Both the position numbers and the translations under genes were made by a program. The notes under the pieces are model-generated. The model was given only the letters and a program-made list of their open reading frames with translations, was not told where the DNA came from and made no database searches. Below are positions 1 to 6,728 of a stretch of 11,409 nt of DNA, one piece after another. How positions within the stretch are numbered: position 1 is the stretch's first letter; each line of letters opens with the position of its first letter. This DNA comes from a bacterium (GTDB lineage Bacteria; Patescibacteriota; Minisyncoccia; JAJYZQ01). The stretch covers positions 1-11,409 of the forward strand of contig JAJYZQ010000005.1 of the NCBI GenBank assembly GCA_021799835.1, read 5' to 3'.

Positions 1-503
1 AATTCTTTTTTGAATTCTTCCAAGGTTTGTGCGGAATATCTTGCAGGGATGACGACTTGCGGCTCTATAGCAGAAATATTTTTCATTGCAGTACTCACGC
101 CGCCAGTACCTTCCTCGCCGAGCGGCACCATGAGGATATTCGCGTCTCCCATCACTTCCAGTTGTGCGGCGCTTACCAGAGTGTTTGCATAACCCAGATA
201 GGCTATGGTGACGCCGTTGATGAGCAGCGTATATAGTGTAGTGCGCTTGCCGGTTTGTGCATCTATGCCGCCGTCTATGCCAGTGATAATAATATTGTTT
301 ATCTCATATTCTCCCGGATAGCGGAGGAAGTGAGGAGAAACAGGTATGGCAGCCGGCGCTTTTTCAGCGAGCGAAGAAAGGATGACACGAGCTTCCTTGG
401 TTTTTATCACGGGATTTCCTGAGAGGTCCCAGGGATCAGTCAGGAGAGAGAAGTCTTTTTCTGTAAATGAAAAGGAGCTGCTGTTTTGGTAGGTGATGAT
501 CAT
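1..503 (-). CDS. MBL-fold (UlaG/COG2220-like) protein, degenerate, C-terminus beyond window
   Basis: Reading the minus strand from the ATG at 503 gives 167 residues that run off the window start without a stop. The layout fits the small metallo-beta-lactamase-fold proteins common in Patescibacteria: an MIITY start, a TDPW strand-turn near residues 22-25, a PGEYEINN segment at 63-70, an IAYLGY strand at 100-105, DANILMVPLG at 120-129 and PQVVIPARYS at 148-157. In active relatives metal ligands lie in an HxHxDH stretch, in an H/D near the LGD turn and in a late His (VIPxHY). Here residues 38-52 contain no His, the LGD position is LGY and the late His is Arg. The protein is probably not a metal-dependent hydrolase, and its role is unknown. 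No SD is visible before the ATG. A promoter lies at 555-583 on the same strand. The family call is from remembered signatures and is fairly firm; function is open. Confidence 0.72.
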   Translation of the reverse strand, partial: MIITYQNSSSFSFTEKDFSLLTDPWDLSGNPVIKTKEARVILSSLAEKAPAAIPVSPHFLRYPGEYEINNIIITGIDGGIDAQTGKRTTLYTLLINGVTIAYLGYANTLVSAAQLEVMGDANILMVPLGEEGTGGVSTAMKNISAIEPQVVIPARYSAQTLEEFKKE

Positions 504-554
504 GCCGAGTAATAAAGAAGAATAATGAATAAGTGCGGCGTGCGTAACTTCACT

Positions 555-583
555 ACTATACGAAGTTTCAGCCTAAAAATCAA
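555..583 (-). promoter_or_regulatory. Promoter for the MBL-fold gene
   Basis: On the minus strand TTGATT (583-578) is followed after 17 nt by TATAGT (560-555). Transcription would start near 548, about 45 nt before the ATG at 503. It is divergent from the rpsA promoter, and the two -35 boxes are only a few bases apart. Confidence 0.55.
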
Positions 584-586
584 GGG

Positions 587-614
587 TTTACAAATCAGAA
601 AAGTATAGTATACT
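587..614 (+). promoter_or_regulatory. Promoter for rpsA
   Basis: TTTACA (587-592), a 16-nt spacer and TATACT (609-614). The -10 box is embedded in a symmetric GTATAGTATAC (603-613). The leader is about 54 nt and contains a small GC-rich CCC/GGG hairpin-like stretch near 632-642 before the ribosome-binding site. Confidence 0.6.
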
Positions 615-674
615 GGCGTAGCTCGGACTGCGCCCCACGGGGACTTTGTCGAGTTTGAAAGGAGTTACACATAT

Positions 675-1910
675 ATGGATACGCAGGTTATTACGTCGCC
701 ATCGGGAAAAGCAATGAAGGAATTGTTGATACAGCACAAAGAAGCGCTGAACTTTTTGCATCCCGGCGACATTATAGAAGGGAGGGTGTTAGCGAAAAGC
801 TCAAAGCGGCTGTTTCTGGATCTGGATTACTTTAAGCCAGGGATCGTCTATAAGAGCGAAATGTTTGAAGATCCTGACGAGGTCAGGCAAATGAAGATCG
901 GAGATACGATCTCCGGTATGGTAGTTGAGCCAGAAAACGATGAGGGATATGTGGAGCTTTCGCTCCGCGAAGCAAACCGTGAACGCACCTGGCAAGACCT
1001 CAATAAGCTAAAGGACAGCGGCGAGGTTGTACCTTTGAAGATATTAGAAGCAAATCGTGGTGGTTTGGTGGTGAAAATGCGCGGCGTTATGGGTTTCGTC
1101 CCGGTCTCGCAGCTTTCGCCGAACAATTATCCGCGCGTTGAAGACGGAGATAAAGATCGGATCCTGCAAGCGCTCAAAATGTTCATTGGCCAAGCTATGG
1201 ACTTAAAGATCATTGACCTTGACCAGAACGATCAGAAACTTATCCTCTCCGAGCGTATGGCAAATAGCCATGAGCTGGACCAGATCCTCTCCAAATATAC
1301 TATCGGCGATGTGGTGCATGGCACTATTACCGGCGTGGTAGATTTCGGCGCATTCGTAAAGTTTGATGATCAGATGGAAGGATTGGTGCATATCTCAGAA
1401 ATTGATTGGCAGATCGTGGATGATCCAAAGAAGTATCTGAAGATCGGCGATAAGGTGGATGCAAAGATTATTGACATTAAGAATGGCAGAGTGTCATTGT
1501 CACTCAAAGCACTGAAGAATAATCCGTGGGAGAACATTGGTCAGAAATACCACAAAGGCGATGTGATTACCGGAGAAGTGAATAAGATCAACCCGTTCGG
1601 CGCATTTGTCACGGTAGACGACGTGCAGGGACTGTGCCATGTTACGCAGTTCGGCAGCCAGGAAGAAATGCGTGCGAAACTTATTCCCGGAAACAGTTAT
1701 ACATTCAAGATCGTATTACTGGAGCCGCGGGAATATCGCATGGCGCTGGAATTGCTTGACGGCAAGGCAGAAGCAGAAGAAAAAAAATCTGCTAATGCGC
1801 CCGCAGATGCTCTTGCGGAGACAGAACCGGCAGCTCCGGTGAAGAAACGCAGCACCAAATCTGTAAAATCCAAAGCAGAAAAAGCGACGCCTGAAGAATC
1901 TGCAGAATAA
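675..1910 (+). CDS. rpsA: 30S ribosomal protein S1 (four S1 domains)
   Basis: This 411-aa protein has four OB-fold S1 repeats, at about residues 28-100, 117-196, 208-280 and 292-365. S1 binds mRNA on the 30S subunit and helps bring weakly initiated messages to the ribosome. Repeat 3 is the most canonical (DFGAFVKF at 223-230, then EGLVHISE at 235-242). Repeat 4 has PFGAFVTV and GLCHVTQFG. The first two repeats are more divergent, as expected for ribosome-docking domains. Residues from about 366 form a charged Lys/Glu/Ala-rich tail. Length fits a four-domain S1, shorter than the six-domain Escherichia coli protein. The ATG at 675 is supported by AAAGGAG at 658-664, ten bases upstream, one of few SD sequences in this half of the window. 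A dedicated promoter precedes it. The SD-less neighbours make an S1-dependent initiation mode plausible, which is inference. Confidence 0.93.
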   Translation: MDTQVITSPSGKAMKELLIQHKEALNFLHPGDIIEGRVLAKSSKRLFLDLDYFKPGIVYKSEMFEDPDEVRQMKIGDTISGMVVEPENDEGYVELSLREANRERTWQDLNKLKDSGEVVPLKILEANRGGLVVKMRGVMGFVPVSQLSPNNYPRVEDGDKDRILQALKMFIGQAMDLKIIDLDQNDQKLILSERMANSHELDQILSKYTIGDVVHGTITGVVDFGAFVKFDDQMEGLVHISEIDWQIVDDPKKYLKIGDKVDAKIIDIKNGRVSLSLKALKNNPWENIGQKYHKGDVITGEVNKINPFGAFVTVDDVQGLCHVTQFGSQEEMRAKLIPGNSYTFKIVLLEPREYRMALELLDGKAEAEEKKSANAPADALAETEPAAPVKKRSTKSVKSKAEKATPEESAE

Positions 1911-1965
1911 CTCGTTCTTTCTCTCTTTCAGAGAATCGCAAAACAAAGCAAGCCCCATCAATTTA

Positions 1966-1994
1966 TTGAGCTCTTCCGTGCAGTATAGTATACT
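1966..1994 (+). promoter_or_regulatory. Promoter for ftsH
   Basis: TTGAGC (1966-1971), a 17-nt spacer and TATACT (1989-1994). The 14-nt string covering the -10 (1982-1995) is identical to 602-615 at the rpsA promoter. The start site near 2001 leaves a leader of only about 14 nt before the ftsH ATG, with no SD. Confidence 0.6.
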
Positions 1995-2014
1995 GATACT
2001 AATTTACCGCATAT

Positions 2015-3904
2015 ATGCCATCCGCAAACAATCCTCAACAACCTCAGCAGAATAACAAAAAAGGCGATTGGCGATCGCTTATTCAGAACATCATTCTTAT
2101 CGTGTTCATTTTTCTGGTGATCTCCAGCCTTTTCAGTGTGGCATCGTTATCCGGTAAGTCACCGCAGGTTTCGTTAAGCCAATTGGTGCAACAGATAGAT
2201 ACCGGCAAGGTAAAGACAGTCAGTGTTTCAGGTGCGAATGTCGCTGTTACCTATACCGATGGCACGAAAGCGACAGCGGTTGCGGAAACTAACGCTTCAT
2301 TGTCTGATACACTCAATAATCTGGGTGTGGCCAAAGACAAGCTCCAACAGGTGCAATTCTCCTATCAAGAACAGAGCGGCGTGTGGTATTGGGTCGGTTT
2401 GATCCTTCCTTATATGCTGACGTTCTTGCTATTCGGCTTGTTCCTCTGGTGGATGACGCGCCAGGCGCAGTCCGGCCAAATGCAAGCGATGTCTTTTGGC
2501 CGCGCAAATATCCGAATGTACACGCCGGGAAAAGACGCGATCACTTTTCATGATGTTGCCGGCTGCAAAGAAGCAAAAGAAGACCTGCAGGAAGTCGTAG
2601 AGTTTCTCAAATTCCCGCAGAAATTCCTGGATATGGGCGCACGCATTCCGCGTGGCGTCTTGTTGATGGGTGCTCCGGGTACAGGGAAAACGCTTCTTGC
2701 GCGTGCAGTTGCGGGAGAAGCGAATGTGCCATTCTTCCACATTTCCGGATCGGAATTTGTGGAAATGTTCGTGGGTGTTGGCGCGTCGCGCGTGCGGGAC
2801 CTTTTCCGCGCAGCGAAAAAAATGGCGCCTGCCATTATATTCATTGATGAAATAGACGCAGTTGGTCGGCAGCGGGGAGCGGGGTTAGGCGGCGGCCATG
2901 ATGAGCGCGAGCAAACGCTCAATCAGATTTTAGTGGAAATGGACGGCTTTGATCGCGATACCAATGTTATCGTGATGGCGGCGACCAATCGTCCTGATGT
3001 ATTGGACGCGGCATTGCTGCGCCCGGGACGGTTTGACCGGCGGGTGGTGCTAGATGAGCCGGACATCAACGACCGCGAAGCAATTCTTGCTATTCACGCT
3101 AAAGGAAAAAAATTTGCTGAGGGTGTTAATCTCCGTGAAATTGCGGAACGCACGCCAGGATTTTCCGGTGCAGATCTTGCAAACCTTTTGAATGAAGCTG
3201 CCATTGAGGCGGCACGGCAAAGCAAGAAAGGGGTTGAGCAGATAGACCTTGTTGAAGCTATTGAAAAAGTTTTGCTTGGCCCGGAACGGAAAAGCCATGT
3301 GCTTTCAACGCGAGAGAAGAAAGTCACTGCCTATCATGAAGCGGGGCATGCGCTTGCGGCGGCAGCATTGCCGGATACGGATGAAGTGCACAAGGTATCC
3401 ATCATTTCGCGTGGGCGCGCAGGTGGTTATACCCTGAAGCTTCCTTCTGAGGATAAACATTTGCGCACAAAATCGGAATTGTTGAGCGAGATCGCGGTAG
3501 GCCTGGGCGGCTACGCGGCAGAGCGTGAGATATTCCACGATGTGACGACTGGATCATCCAATGACCTGCAAAATGCAACGAGCATTGCGCGGGAATTGGT
3601 TATGCGGTTTGGTATGAGCAATGCTCTGGGTCCTATCTCGCTTGCTGAAAAACAAGAGATGGTATTTCTGGGCAGAGAATTGACGAGTGGTAAAGAGTAT
3701 TCCGAAGAAACTGCGCGCCGCATTGATGAGGAAGTGATGCACACCATAAATATGGCGCTTGCTAAGACCGTGAACATTATCAGAACGCGCAAGGATTATT
3801 TGGTGAAGATCGCTGAAAAGCTTATTCAACAGGAAGTGGTGGAGCGGAAAGAGTTTGCTGAATTGATGCACGGGCTCACCAAAGAATCGGCGTGGGAAGT
3901 ATAG
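2015..3904 (+). CDS. ftsH: ATP-dependent zinc metalloprotease FtsH
   Basis: This 629-aa membrane-bound AAA+ protease unfolds and degrades membrane and short-lived cytosolic proteins as a hexamer. Visible in order: a Gln/Asn-rich N-terminus, membrane helix 1 (about 23-45), an extracytoplasmic domain (about 46-122), helix 2 (about 124-147), the Walker A motif GAPGTGKT (219-226), the pore loop FVGVG (252-256), Walker B IIFIDE (274-279), the second region of homology with Arg336 and Arg339, and the zinc motif HEAGH (441-445) with third ligand Asp517 in SSNDLQ. All catalytic residues are present and the length is normal. The ATG at 2015 has no SD, and the leader is very short, from a promoter at 1966-1994. 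The gene ends 18 nt before tRNA-Val, so the two may share a transcript. The CDS looks intact with no frameshift. Confidence 0.97.
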   Translation: MPSANNPQQPQQNNKKGDWRSLIQNIILIVFIFLVISSLFSVASLSGKSPQVSLSQLVQQIDTGKVKTVSVSGANVAVTYTDGTKATAVAETNASLSDTLNNLGVAKDKLQQVQFSYQEQSGVWYWVGLILPYMLTFLLFGLFLWWMTRQAQSGQMQAMSFGRANIRMYTPGKDAITFHDVAGCKEAKEDLQEVVEFLKFPQKFLDMGARIPRGVLLMGAPGTGKTLLARAVAGEANVPFFHISGSEFVEMFVGVGASRVRDLFRAAKKMAPAIIFIDEIDAVGRQRGAGLGGGHDEREQTLNQILVEMDGFDRDTNVIVMAATNRPDVLDAALLRPGRFDRRVVLDEPDINDREAILAIHAKGKKFAEGVNLREIAERTPGFSGADLANLLNEAAIEAARQSKKGVEQIDLVEAIEKVLLGPERKSHVLSTREKKVTAYHEAGHALAAAALPDTDEVHKVSIISRGRAGGYTLKLPSEDKHLRTKSELLSEIAVGLGGYAAEREIFHDVTTGSSNDLQNATSIARELVMRFGMSNALGPISLAEKQEMVFLGRELTSGKEYSEETARRIDEEVMHTINMALAKTVNIIRTRKDYLVKIAEKLIQQEVVERKEFAELMHGLTKESAWEV

Positions 3905-3922
3905 GAGTGATCGTGCCGTGAA

Positions 3923-3996
3923 GGGCGTATAGCTCAGTTGGTTAGAGCGCGTCGTTGACATCGACGAGGTCTTCCGTTCGAACCGGAATACGCCCA
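3923..3996 (+). tRNA. trnV: tRNA-Val(GAC)
   Basis: A complete cloverleaf can be drawn. The acceptor stem is GGGCGTA (3923-3929) with TACGCCC (3989-3995) and discriminator A3996. The D-arm is GCTC/GAGC. The anticodon stem is CGTCG/CGACG enclosing loop TTGACAT, with anticodon GAC at 3957-3959. The T-arm is TTCCG/CGGAA with loop TTCGAAC. The following bases are CTAT, so the 3' CCA is not encoded and must be added by the CCA-adding enzyme. No separate promoter is visible in the 18 nt after ftsH, so read-through from ftsH is likely. Confidence 0.95.
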
Positions 3997-4033
3997 CTAT
4001 AAAGAATCTTCTGTTCATTTTTTTCTTGAGCAA

Positions 4034-4042
4034 TGATATACT
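4034..4042 (+). promoter_or_regulatory. Extended -10 promoter for the solute-binding protein gene
   Basis: TGATATACT (4034-4042) is an extended -10 (TG-n-TATACT). There is no good -35; the best hexamer in place is TTCATT near 4014-4019. The sequence 4036-4046 (ATATACTATAC) matches the symmetric GTATA-N-TATAC element of the rpsA and ftsH promoters at 10 of 11 positions, with the opposite central base. Confidence 0.45.
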
Positions 4043-4079
4043 ATACAGTGATCTGGGTATCGTATAAATTGTTCAGGTT

Positions 4080-5378
4080 ATGTCGCGCAGAAATTTACTA
4101 TTCATCATCATTGGTGTCATCGCGGTGTTGTTCATTGTGCTGATAATCTTAGGTACGCGCAAACCCGCGACCCAAAAGCTCGCGTATCAGCCGGCAAACC
4201 TGACTATCTGGGGTGCCTATGATGATCCCTCATACTACGACCAAATTATCACAGATTTTCAACGTACCTATCCTGGCATCACGGTGACCTATCGGACATT
4301 TTCCTCAAGCACCTACCAGTCCAGCTTGATCAATGGGCTTGCGAGCGGCAGCGGGCCGGATATTTTTATGATCAATAATACCTGGATGGGCAGCTATCAG
4401 GATAAGATCGCCACCGCTCCTGCTTCGCTTATTTCTCCTGCGGTGTATTCTTCAACGTTTGATAACGTAGCAACAAAAGATTTTGTGCTCAGTAATGCCA
4501 TTTATGCGGTACCATTGTATGTAGATACTATGGCGCTGTATTATAATACGGATCTGTTCAATAGTGCGGGCATTGCTCAGCCGCCCGCGACGTGGAGCCA
4601 GTTCAATCAAGATGTCCAAACCCTGACGAAGCTAGACCAATACGGCAATATTACACAAGCAGGGGGAGCTATCGGCACCAGTCAAAATATTAACCGTTCC
4701 ACGGATATCCTCAGCTTGCTGATGATGCAGTCGGGCGCAAAGATGTACGATCGGACCAATAAAGATGCAACATTTGACCAAGCGGTCGGCAGTTCAACTC
4801 CCGGCCAGCAAGCGCTCACCTACTATACCAATTTTGCTAACTCCGCAAACCAAGATTACACCTGGAACAGTCGGATGCCGTATTCCGTGGATGCGTTTGA
4901 GCAAGGGAAGGTGGCGATGATGTTCAATTATTCATTTATGATCAGCCAGCTGAAGACCCAAGCGCCGTATCTGCATTTTGCCGTAGCGCCTATGCCACAG
5001 CTTGATACGTCCAACAAAAAGAACATTGCTAATTATTGGGCGTTGACGGTCGCAAAAACCTCACCGCATCCGTATGACGCATGGATGTTCTTAACTTTTC
5101 TTGGCTCAAATAAGGAAATGGAAAAATACTTGCAGGCGGCACAAGTGCCTACACCTATTCCAGCGCTCTATAACTGGCAGCTATCTGATAAATCTACTGA
5201 TCCACTGCTTGATCCGTTCATTCAACAAACACTCACGGCGGATGATTGGTATGAGCCCGATGCAAATGCTGTGGAACAGATATTTGCCAATATGATCGAT
5301 CAAGTCAATCTTGGCCAGAAGACCGTCAGTGATGCGCTTTCCAATGCTGCCACGCTGGTGACAAACTTGGGTAAGTAG
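4080..5378 (+). CDS. Extracellular solute-binding protein family 1, N-terminally membrane-anchored
   Basis: This 432-aa protein is the substrate-capture type of ABC importer component. A basic start (MSRRN) and one hydrophobic helix (about 6-25) are followed directly by the binding domain. The helix contains no lipobox Cys, so it is probably an uncleaved anchor holding the domain outside the membrane. Family-1 signatures include LTIWGAYDDP (41-50), a GSGPDIFMI stretch (about 90-98), an AVPLYVDTMALYYN stretch typical of sugar-binding members, and a late stretch with conserved aromatics where these proteins read GKVAMMFNYS. The ligand cannot be read from sequence. No permease or ATPase gene is in the window; instead four pilin-like genes follow, the first only 16 nt away. 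The ATG has no usable SD (AGG only 2 nt upstream). An extended -10 promoter lies 38 nt before it. The family call is firm; transport function is not shown. Confidence 0.85.
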   Translation: MSRRNLLFIIIGVIAVLFIVLIILGTRKPATQKLAYQPANLTIWGAYDDPSYYDQIITDFQRTYPGITVTYRTFSSSTYQSSLINGLASGSGPDIFMINNTWMGSYQDKIATAPASLISPAVYSSTFDNVATKDFVLSNAIYAVPLYVDTMALYYNTDLFNSAGIAQPPATWSQFNQDVQTLTKLDQYGNITQAGGAIGTSQNINRSTDILSLLMMQSGAKMYDRTNKDATFDQAVGSSTPGQQALTYYTNFANSANQDYTWNSRMPYSVDAFEQGKVAMMFNYSFMISQLKTQAPYLHFAVAPMPQLDTSNKKNIANYWALTVAKTSPHPYDAWMFLTFLGSNKEMEKYLQAAQVPTPIPALYNWQLSDKSTDPLLDPFIQQTLTADDWYEPDANAVEQIFANMIDQVNLGQKTVSDALSNAATLVTNLGK

Positions 5379-5386
5379 CCTATACT
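5358..5386 (+). promoter_or_regulatory. Promoter inside the end of the solute-binding gene, driving pilin 1
   Basis: GTGACA (5358-5363), a 17-nt spacer and TATACT (5381-5386) make a near-consensus promoter overlapping the last codons of the upstream gene. The ATG of the next gene begins 8 nt after the -10 box, so the transcript would be leaderless or nearly so. Confidence 0.5.
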
Positions 5387-5394
5387 AAGAGAGT

Positions 5395-5838
5395 ATGCAG
5401 AAATCCTTTATGAATTTTTCCGCAATTGCTGCAAGAGTGATCGTGAGCGGGAAACGCGTTGGCGCTTTTTTGCAGAGCCGTGCATTGCCTCCTGCACTTG
5501 CTGCAGTGAGCATTTTGCCGCAAGGATTTCCCAAGGGCGCGAACGTGACCTTTTGTGATGCACTGAGTTTCGCGCAGAATTTGATTAACTTTGCCTTGTA
5601 TTACCTGCTCTTTCCGCTTGGCATTATTATGATCATTGTGGGAGGGGTAATGTATATTATGTATGGCGCACAGCCATCACTGCAGGGCCAAGGAAAAAAA
5701 TTGATCACGAATGCAGTGACCGGCATTGCAATCGTGCTGCTGTCCTGGGTTATTGTGAATACTATTTTTAATGTGCTTGCGGGAACTCAGCAACCAAATG
5801 GGTTTCCGTATCCGTGGTATCAGATATCATGCCAATAG
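5395..5838 (+). CDS. Type IV secretion pilin-like protein (pilin 1, two Cys)
   Basis: This 147-aa protein has two strong membrane helices (about 63-89 and 103-128) joined by a short cytoplasmic loop that ends in a Lys pair (AQPSLQGQGKK). This is the hallmark of the VirB2/TrbC-like pilin family frequent in Patescibacteria (I would expect Pfam T4SS_pilin). Helix 1 carries GGVMYIMYG, which matches GGVLYM and GGIQYI in the neighbours. The N-terminus has a basic stretch and a weakly hydrophobic segment (about 22-45) that may be a signal sequence. Cys54 before helix 1 and Cys146 near the C-terminus would lie on the same, external face, so a disulfide is possible. The family and two-helix build are seen; the pilus role is inferred. 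The ATG lies 16 nt after the solute-binding gene, with no proper SD. Confidence 0.75.
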   Translation: MQKSFMNFSAIAARVIVSGKRVGAFLQSRALPPALAAVSILPQGFPKGANVTFCDALSFAQNLINFALYYLLFPLGIIMIIVGGVMYIMYGAQPSLQGQGKKLITNAVTGIAIVLLSWVIVNTIFNVLAGTQQPNGFPYPWYQISCQ

Positions 5839-5839
5839 T

Positions 5840-6229
5840 ATGAAAAAAAATAGAACGCTTTTGTGGTTTATGCGTGCACTTATGGTTGGTGTGGGAGCGC
5901 TGCCATTAGCTGCAGTACTGCCAGCAGCGTGGGCGAGTGGAACGGGCGGCAATCTTACGGTGCCTAATCCTTTAGGGGGTACGGGAGATATAACCGGCCT
6001 GATCACAAAGATTGCATGGTGGATATATGATCTGGCATTCATTCTCGCGTTCATTATGCTTGCGTATGGTGGTATCCAATATATTATCTCTTCGGGTGAG
6101 CCGGCAAAGACCAAAAAAGCGAAAGAAACGATCGTGAACGCGCTGATCGGCATAGCAATTATTCTTATTGGCAGGGGATTCATTACCTTGGTCCAATCCA
6201 TTATTTCTGGTCCTGGTCCGACATCATAA
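5840..6229 (+). CDS. Type IV secretion pilin-like protein (pilin 2)
   Basis: This 129-aa protein starts at ATG 5840, one base after the stop of pilin 1, which suggests translational coupling; there is no SD. An earlier in-frame ATG at 5771 lies inside pilin 1 and is not needed. A basic N-terminus and hydrophobic core end in AWA|SGTGGN, a good signal peptidase I site after residue 32. The mature part has helix 1 (about 58-84, containing LAYGGIQYIISSGE), a basic loop PAKTKKAKE, and helix 2 (about 97-122), which carries an unusual Arg112. The mature N-terminus SGTGGN is shared with pilin 3, so the two are probably tandem duplicates. Assigned to the T4SS pilin-like family by architecture. It probably forms or lines a filament or channel, but no assembly ATPase is in view. 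Confidence 0.78.
   Translation: MKKNRTLLWFMRALMVGVGALPLAAVLPAAWASGTGGNLTVPNPLGGTGDITGLITKIAWWIYDLAFILAFIMLAYGGIQYIISSGEPAKTKKAKETIVNALIGIAIILIGRGFITLVQSIISGPGPTS
5933..5949 (+). repeat. 17-nt direct repeat, copy 1 (pilin 2 mature N-terminus)
   Basis: GCGAGTGGAACGGGCGG is repeated exactly at 6327-6343 and is followed in both copies by one differing base and AAT. It encodes the ASGTGGN junction at the predicted signal cleavage site of both pilins. Confidence 0.8.
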
Positions 6230-6245
6230 CATCAAAATAGAATAT

Positions 6246-6656
6246 ATGAGAAAACAACCACGGCGATTTTTTGCGTTTCTGCTTTCCTTGTTTGCTATGG
6301 GGGGAGCTTTTGCATCATCGGTTTTTGCGAGTGGAACGGGCGGAAATATGTCGGGAAGCTCATTTAATATATCCAGCCTCCCGGGAACTGATCTTACTAT
6401 TGGTGGCATAAATAACACGCTCATCAACGCCTCTAAGTGGCTCTTCTATTTTGCCGGCCTGATCGCGGTAGCAATGATTATTTTTTATGGTATCCGCTAT
6501 ATGACCGCAAATGGCGATGAGAAAACGGTAGCGTCTGCACAGAAAGGGTTAAAGTATGCTATCATTGGATTGGTCGTGGTGTTGCTCGCGTGGACGATGA
6601 TCACCTTGCTCGGCAATATCATCGGTACGAGCGCTCCGACGCCAACATATCAATAA
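6246..6656 (+). CDS. Type IV secretion pilin-like protein (pilin 3)
   Basis: This 136-aa protein begins at ATG 6246, 16 nt after pilin 2, with no SD. An in-frame ATG further up (6168) overlaps pilin 2 and would put an extra segment before the signal peptide, so it is rejected. Signal peptide 1-28 (MRKQPRR, hydrophobic core, VFA|SGTGGN) precedes a Ser/Gly-rich linker. Helix 1 is at about 64-88 (with FYGIRYMTANGDE), the loop is TVASAQKGLK, and helix 2 is at about 103-127. The TANGDE turn matches the SSGEP and AQGNED turns of the neighbours. It is the closest relative of pilin 2 in the window. It may share a transcript with pilins 1 and 2, since I see no promoter before it. Confidence 0.78.
   Translation: MRKQPRRFFAFLLSLFAMGGAFASSVFASGTGGNMSGSSFNISSLPGTDLTIGGINNTLINASKWLFYFAGLIAVAMIIFYGIRYMTANGDEKTVASAQKGLKYAIIGLVVVLLAWTMITLLGNIIGTSAPTPTYQ
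6327..6343 (+). repeat. 17-nt direct repeat, copy 2 (pilin 3 mature N-terminus)
   Basis: Exact second copy of the repeat at 5933-5949. It is the only long nucleotide identity I noticed between the two genes, which otherwise differ, so the duplication is old or this short stretch is conserved or was recombined. Confidence 0.8.
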
Positions 6657-6660
6657 CGAG

Positions 6661-6688
6661 TTGCATGAATAGAGGGGAGGTGTATAAT
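6661..6688 (+). promoter_or_regulatory. Promoter for pilin 4
   Basis: TTGCAT (6661-6666), a 16-nt spacer and TATAAT (6683-6688). The leader is about 35 nt and contains a perfect 6-bp inverted repeat AATAAT (6702-6707) / ATTATT (6712-6717) around TCGT. It separates pilin 4 transcriptionally from pilins 1-3. Confidence 0.6.
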
Positions 6689-6728
6689 AAATCAACCTTT
6701 GAATAATTCGTATTATTAAGTTGAGTAT

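Noticed and set aside
10..236. Two overlapping plus-strand ORFs
   Set aside because: They lie antisense to the MBL-fold frame, which has a clear family pattern, and they show no domain features.
1916..1940. TTCTCT/AGAGAA hairpin after rpsA as a terminator
   Set aside because: AT-rich 6-bp stem with no T-run after it; weak.
4003..4026. AGAA-TC-TTCT with a T-run after the tRNA as a terminator
   Set aside because: The stem is only 4 bp with a 2-nt loop, which cannot form a stable hairpin.
3554..4033. 159-aa minus-strand ORF
   Set aside because: It runs antisense through the ftsH 3' end and the tRNA gene; shadow frame with biased, unstructured composition.
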